A stretch of DNA of 64,000 bases from Rhizobium sp. TH135 (lineage in GTDB: Bacteria; Pseudomonadota; Alphaproteobacteria; Rhizobiales; Rhizobiaceae): the NCBI RefSeq assembly GCF_002855515.1, contig NZ_PKRP01000002.1, forward strand, positions 558,001 to 622,000. The letters are read 5' to 3'. Positions 62,045 through 64,000 of the stretch are shown piece after piece. The first letter of the stretch is position 1. Each line of letters opens with the position of its first letter. Under the pieces are notes generated by a model. The model saw only the letters and a list, made by a program, of their open reading frames with translations, was not told the origin of the DNA and did not search any database. A program made the position numbers and the translations under genes.

Positions 62045-64000
62045 ATGGTTTCGACCTATCTGAGCTACAATCTCGTCAATCGTGACATCAAGGCGAGCCT
62101 CAATCGCACGGGATCGGATCCGCTGGTTGCGCGCCAGACGGAGTATTTCAAAGAAAACATCAGCAAGGTCACGACGCTCGAGGAATTCCTCGACGACTAC
62201 CAGCTATATTCCTATGCGATGAAGGCGCATGGTCTCGAAGAGATGACCTATGCCAAGGCCTTCATGAAAAAGGTGCTGGAAAGCGACCTTTCGGATGACG
62301 CCAGCTTCGCCAACCAGCTGACTGACGAGCGCTACCGCAACTTCGCCGCCTCCTTCCAATTCTCGGCGGAAAAGACCGATCTCCAGACCGACGCACAACA
62401 GGCCGAGATGCTGGAGAAATACGAGGCCTCGCTGGCCGCCCAGGGCGACACGCTTGAGGCCGAGGCCTTCTATTACGAGACGATGATCGACAAGGTCACC
62501 AATGTCAGCGGGCTGGTCAACAACAGCCGCCTGATGACGTTTGCGCTCGATGCCTACGGGATCGATGGCACCTATTACACCAAGGACCATCTCACCCAGA
62601 TCCTGACCAGCGACACCTCGGATCCGGACAGCTACGTCAATCAGATGGTCGCGAACGGCGCGTCCAATGCGTCGAGCTTCCTCAAGCTCGCCCAGGCCTT
62701 CAGCTTCAATACGGACGGCACCCTGTCGGGTACGACCGCCCAGACGGCAGCTCAGAAGGAAGCGATCGTCTCGCTCTATGTCGAGGAAGAGCAGATCTAC
62801 GTCACCGACTACTATCGTCAGCGCGAGCGTGCCTATTACGAGCAGAAGATCTCGACCATCACCTCGGTCGATGAGCTGACTGCGGACACGCGCCTCTTCA
62901 ACTACGTCAAGACGGCCTTCGAACTAGGCTCCATGGGCGCTTCGACCTTCAAGCTGATCGTCACGAGCGACACCTCCGATCCGGCCAACTATGCCGCCAC
63001 CAATGGTGGCGATGCCTGGGTGGCCATTGCCGGCAAGTTCAACTTCGGCACCGATGGCACGGTCGATTCAGGCATGACGGCCCAGGGGTCGACGCAGCTT
63101 GCATCGACCAATTCGGGCTTTGCTACATTCTATGACGATGCCGATCTCGAGCGCAAAGACGCGCTGACCGAACTCTTCAAGACCAATATCGCCGAGGTCG
63201 AAAACGTTGATGCGCTGCTCGCCGACACGACCATGCGTCTTGTCCTGCAGCGCACCTTCGGCTTTGAGGCCAACGAGTTCTCGGTTCGTGAGCTGAAGCA
63301 GGCACTGACCAGCGATTTCACCGATCCGAACAGCTATGCCAACAAATCGAAGGACAGCCGTCTGATCGAGATGTCGAAGCTCTTCAACTTCGATAGCGAA
63401 GGCAATGCCGCCGTGCCGCTTGCGCCCCACAATACACTGACCGCGACGATGATCGCCAAGCAATATGTGATCAACGAGGTTCGCTTCCTCGAAGGCACCG
63501 AGAAGACTTCGACCCAGGAAGCCGCAACCAAGAAGGCCGAGAATTACCAGGAGAAGATCCAGTCGATCGACACCGTGTCCGAGCTGCTGGCGGATCGCGA
63601 AGTGCTCGACGTGGTCATCGGCGCCTTCGGCCTCGATCCCGAAGAGGTAACCGACGACTTCCTCAAGCAGGCATTCGCCTCCGATCTGTCCGACCGCAAG
63701 AGCTTCGTCAACCAGCAGACCGACAATCGCTGGGCCGAGCTCGTCGCCTCCTTCAATTTCGATGCAAGCGGCAATCTGACCCGCCAGACCATGGGCACGA
63801 TCCAGCAGCGCGGCGAGACCATGGAGACGGTCAACAAGTATCTGCGCCAGACACTGGAAGAGACCGAGGGCGAGAGCAACGAAGCTGTTCGCCTGGCGCT
63901 CTATTTCCAGCGCACCGCGCCGACCATCACCGATGCCTACGGTCTCATCGCCGACGACGCGCTCATGGCGGTCTTCCGCACCACCTTCGGCTATTCCGAC
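62045..64000 (+). CDS. DUF1217 flagellar-region protein with tandem repeats (C-terminus outside window)
   Basis: 652 residues are visible from the ATG at 62045 (MVSTYLSYNLVNRDIKASLN), behind AGGGA. The protein is built from DUF1217 units of about 105-125 residues: 34-108, 143-225, 264-338, 377-453, 500-576 and 620 onward. Each has a Y/F...K.I pair, an L.D/A.(R/E) helix start and the core SDxSDxxSxxNQ...FNFD-G (for example FASDLSDRKSFVNQ, 544-557). DUF1217 proteins neighbour flgF and other flagellar genes in rhizobia; that neighbourhood would lie past the right edge. Repeats fit an export or filament-associated protein. No stop before the window end. Confidence 0.85.
   Translation, partial: MVSTYLSYNLVNRDIKASLNRTGSDPLVARQTEYFKENISKVTTLEEFLDDYQLYSYAMKAHGLEEMTYAKAFMKKVLESDLSDDASFANQLTDERYRNFAASFQFSAEKTDLQTDAQQAEMLEKYEASLAAQGDTLEAEAFYYETMIDKVTNVSGLVNNSRLMTFALDAYGIDGTYYTKDHLTQILTSDTSDPDSYVNQMVANGASNASSFLKLAQAFSFNTDGTLSGTTAQTAAQKEAIVSLYVEEEQIYVTDYYRQRERAYYEQKISTITSVDELTADTRLFNYVKTAFELGSMGASTFKLIVTSDTSDPANYAATNGGDAWVAIAGKFNFGTDGTVDSGMTAQGSTQLASTNSGFATFYDDADLERKDALTELFKTNIAEVENVDALLADTTMRLVLQRTFGFEANEFSVRELKQALTSDFTDPNSYANKSKDSRLIEMSKLFNFDSEGNAAVPLAPHNTLTATMIAKQYVINEVRFLEGTEKTSTQEAATKKAENYQEKIQSIDTVSELLADREVLDVVIGAFGLDPEEVTDDFLKQAFASDLSDRKSFVNQQTDNRWAELVASFNFDASGNLTRQTMGTIQQRGETMETVNKYLRQTLEETEGESNEAVRLALYFQRTAPTITDAYGLIADDALMAVFRTTFGYSD

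Noticed and set aside
1..64000. CRISPR arrays, insertion sequences, prophage, tRNA and rRNA genes
   Set aside because: No regularly spaced repeats, transposase or phage genes, cloverleaf patterns or rRNA-like sequence seen on either strand.

Overview
The window is a gene-dense, GC-rich piece of an alphaproteobacterial chromosome. Gene content and order (F0 ATP synthase genes with both atpF2 and atpF, a DUF1217 flagellar-region protein, an HPE1-like secreted protein, DUF6101, CtrA-type and EcfG/RpoE2-type promoter motifs, a rhizobial intergenic palindrome) point to Rhizobiales, most likely Rhizobiaceae (Agrobacterium/Rhizobium relatives). I see no rRNA, tRNA, CRISPR array, insertion sequence or prophage. 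It reads as core chromosome with two small toxin-antitoxin loci.

Layout. 1-4.9 kb: mutL (cut by the window edge), then a PAS-REC regulator and a GGDEF/EAL c-di-GMP enzyme, with a perfect CtrA box upstream of the pair. 5-8 kb: a secreted PRC-barrel protein, an SMP-30 lactonase and an orphan LuxR-type regulator. 8-12.4 kb: a candidate sigma-54-driven small RNA, then mrp, corA and kup. 12.6-17 kb: a SleB-type cell wall hydrolase and the F0 operon atpI-atpB-atpE-atpF2-atpF. 17-24.2 kb: rnhB, a radical SAM protein, a small glycosyltransferase-like gene, and a leftward group of polyprenyl synthase, TPR protein, ispE and moaB. 24.3-28.8 kb: DUF2007, a TrmN6-like methyltransferase, an S49 protease, an HWE kinase and glyQ. 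28.9-38.2 kb: a secreted protein, a two-component pair, lemA, aroA, a DUF2207 protein and glyS. 38.3-39 kb: a frameshifted HigB/RelE-like toxin with an intact antitoxin. 39-47 kb: DUF523, a chemoreceptor, an HPE1-like protein, purD, tex, and a usp-dksA-like pair behind a perfect FNR/FixK box. 47-53 kb: a VOC dioxygenase, an AI-2E transporter with a perfect EcfG-type promoter, an ADPRibase-Mn-like phosphatase, two c-type cytochromes, PfpI and GNAT. 53-55.2 kb: parDE and a divergent merR/CDF metal-efflux pair. 55.2-61.7 kb: an unknown small protein behind a CtrA box, oligopeptidase B, a branched-chain aminotransferase, MipA/OmpV, ubiA and DUF6101. 62 kb to the end: a large DUF1217 repeat protein, cut by the window edge.

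Together the genes cover housekeeping (mismatch repair, F0 ATP synthase, quinone and isoprenoid synthesis, glycyl-tRNA synthetase, purine synthesis) and signalling. The regulatory motifs suggest several global inputs: sigma-54 (small RNA), CtrA (PAS-REC gene and a small unknown), FNR/FixK (usp-dksA) and the general stress sigma factor EcfG/RpoE2 (AI-2E transporter, probably the HWE kinase, possibly the PRC-barrel protein). The least explained element is the sigma-54 promoter plus a three-hairpin RNA of about 90 nt between the LuxR-type gene and mrp.
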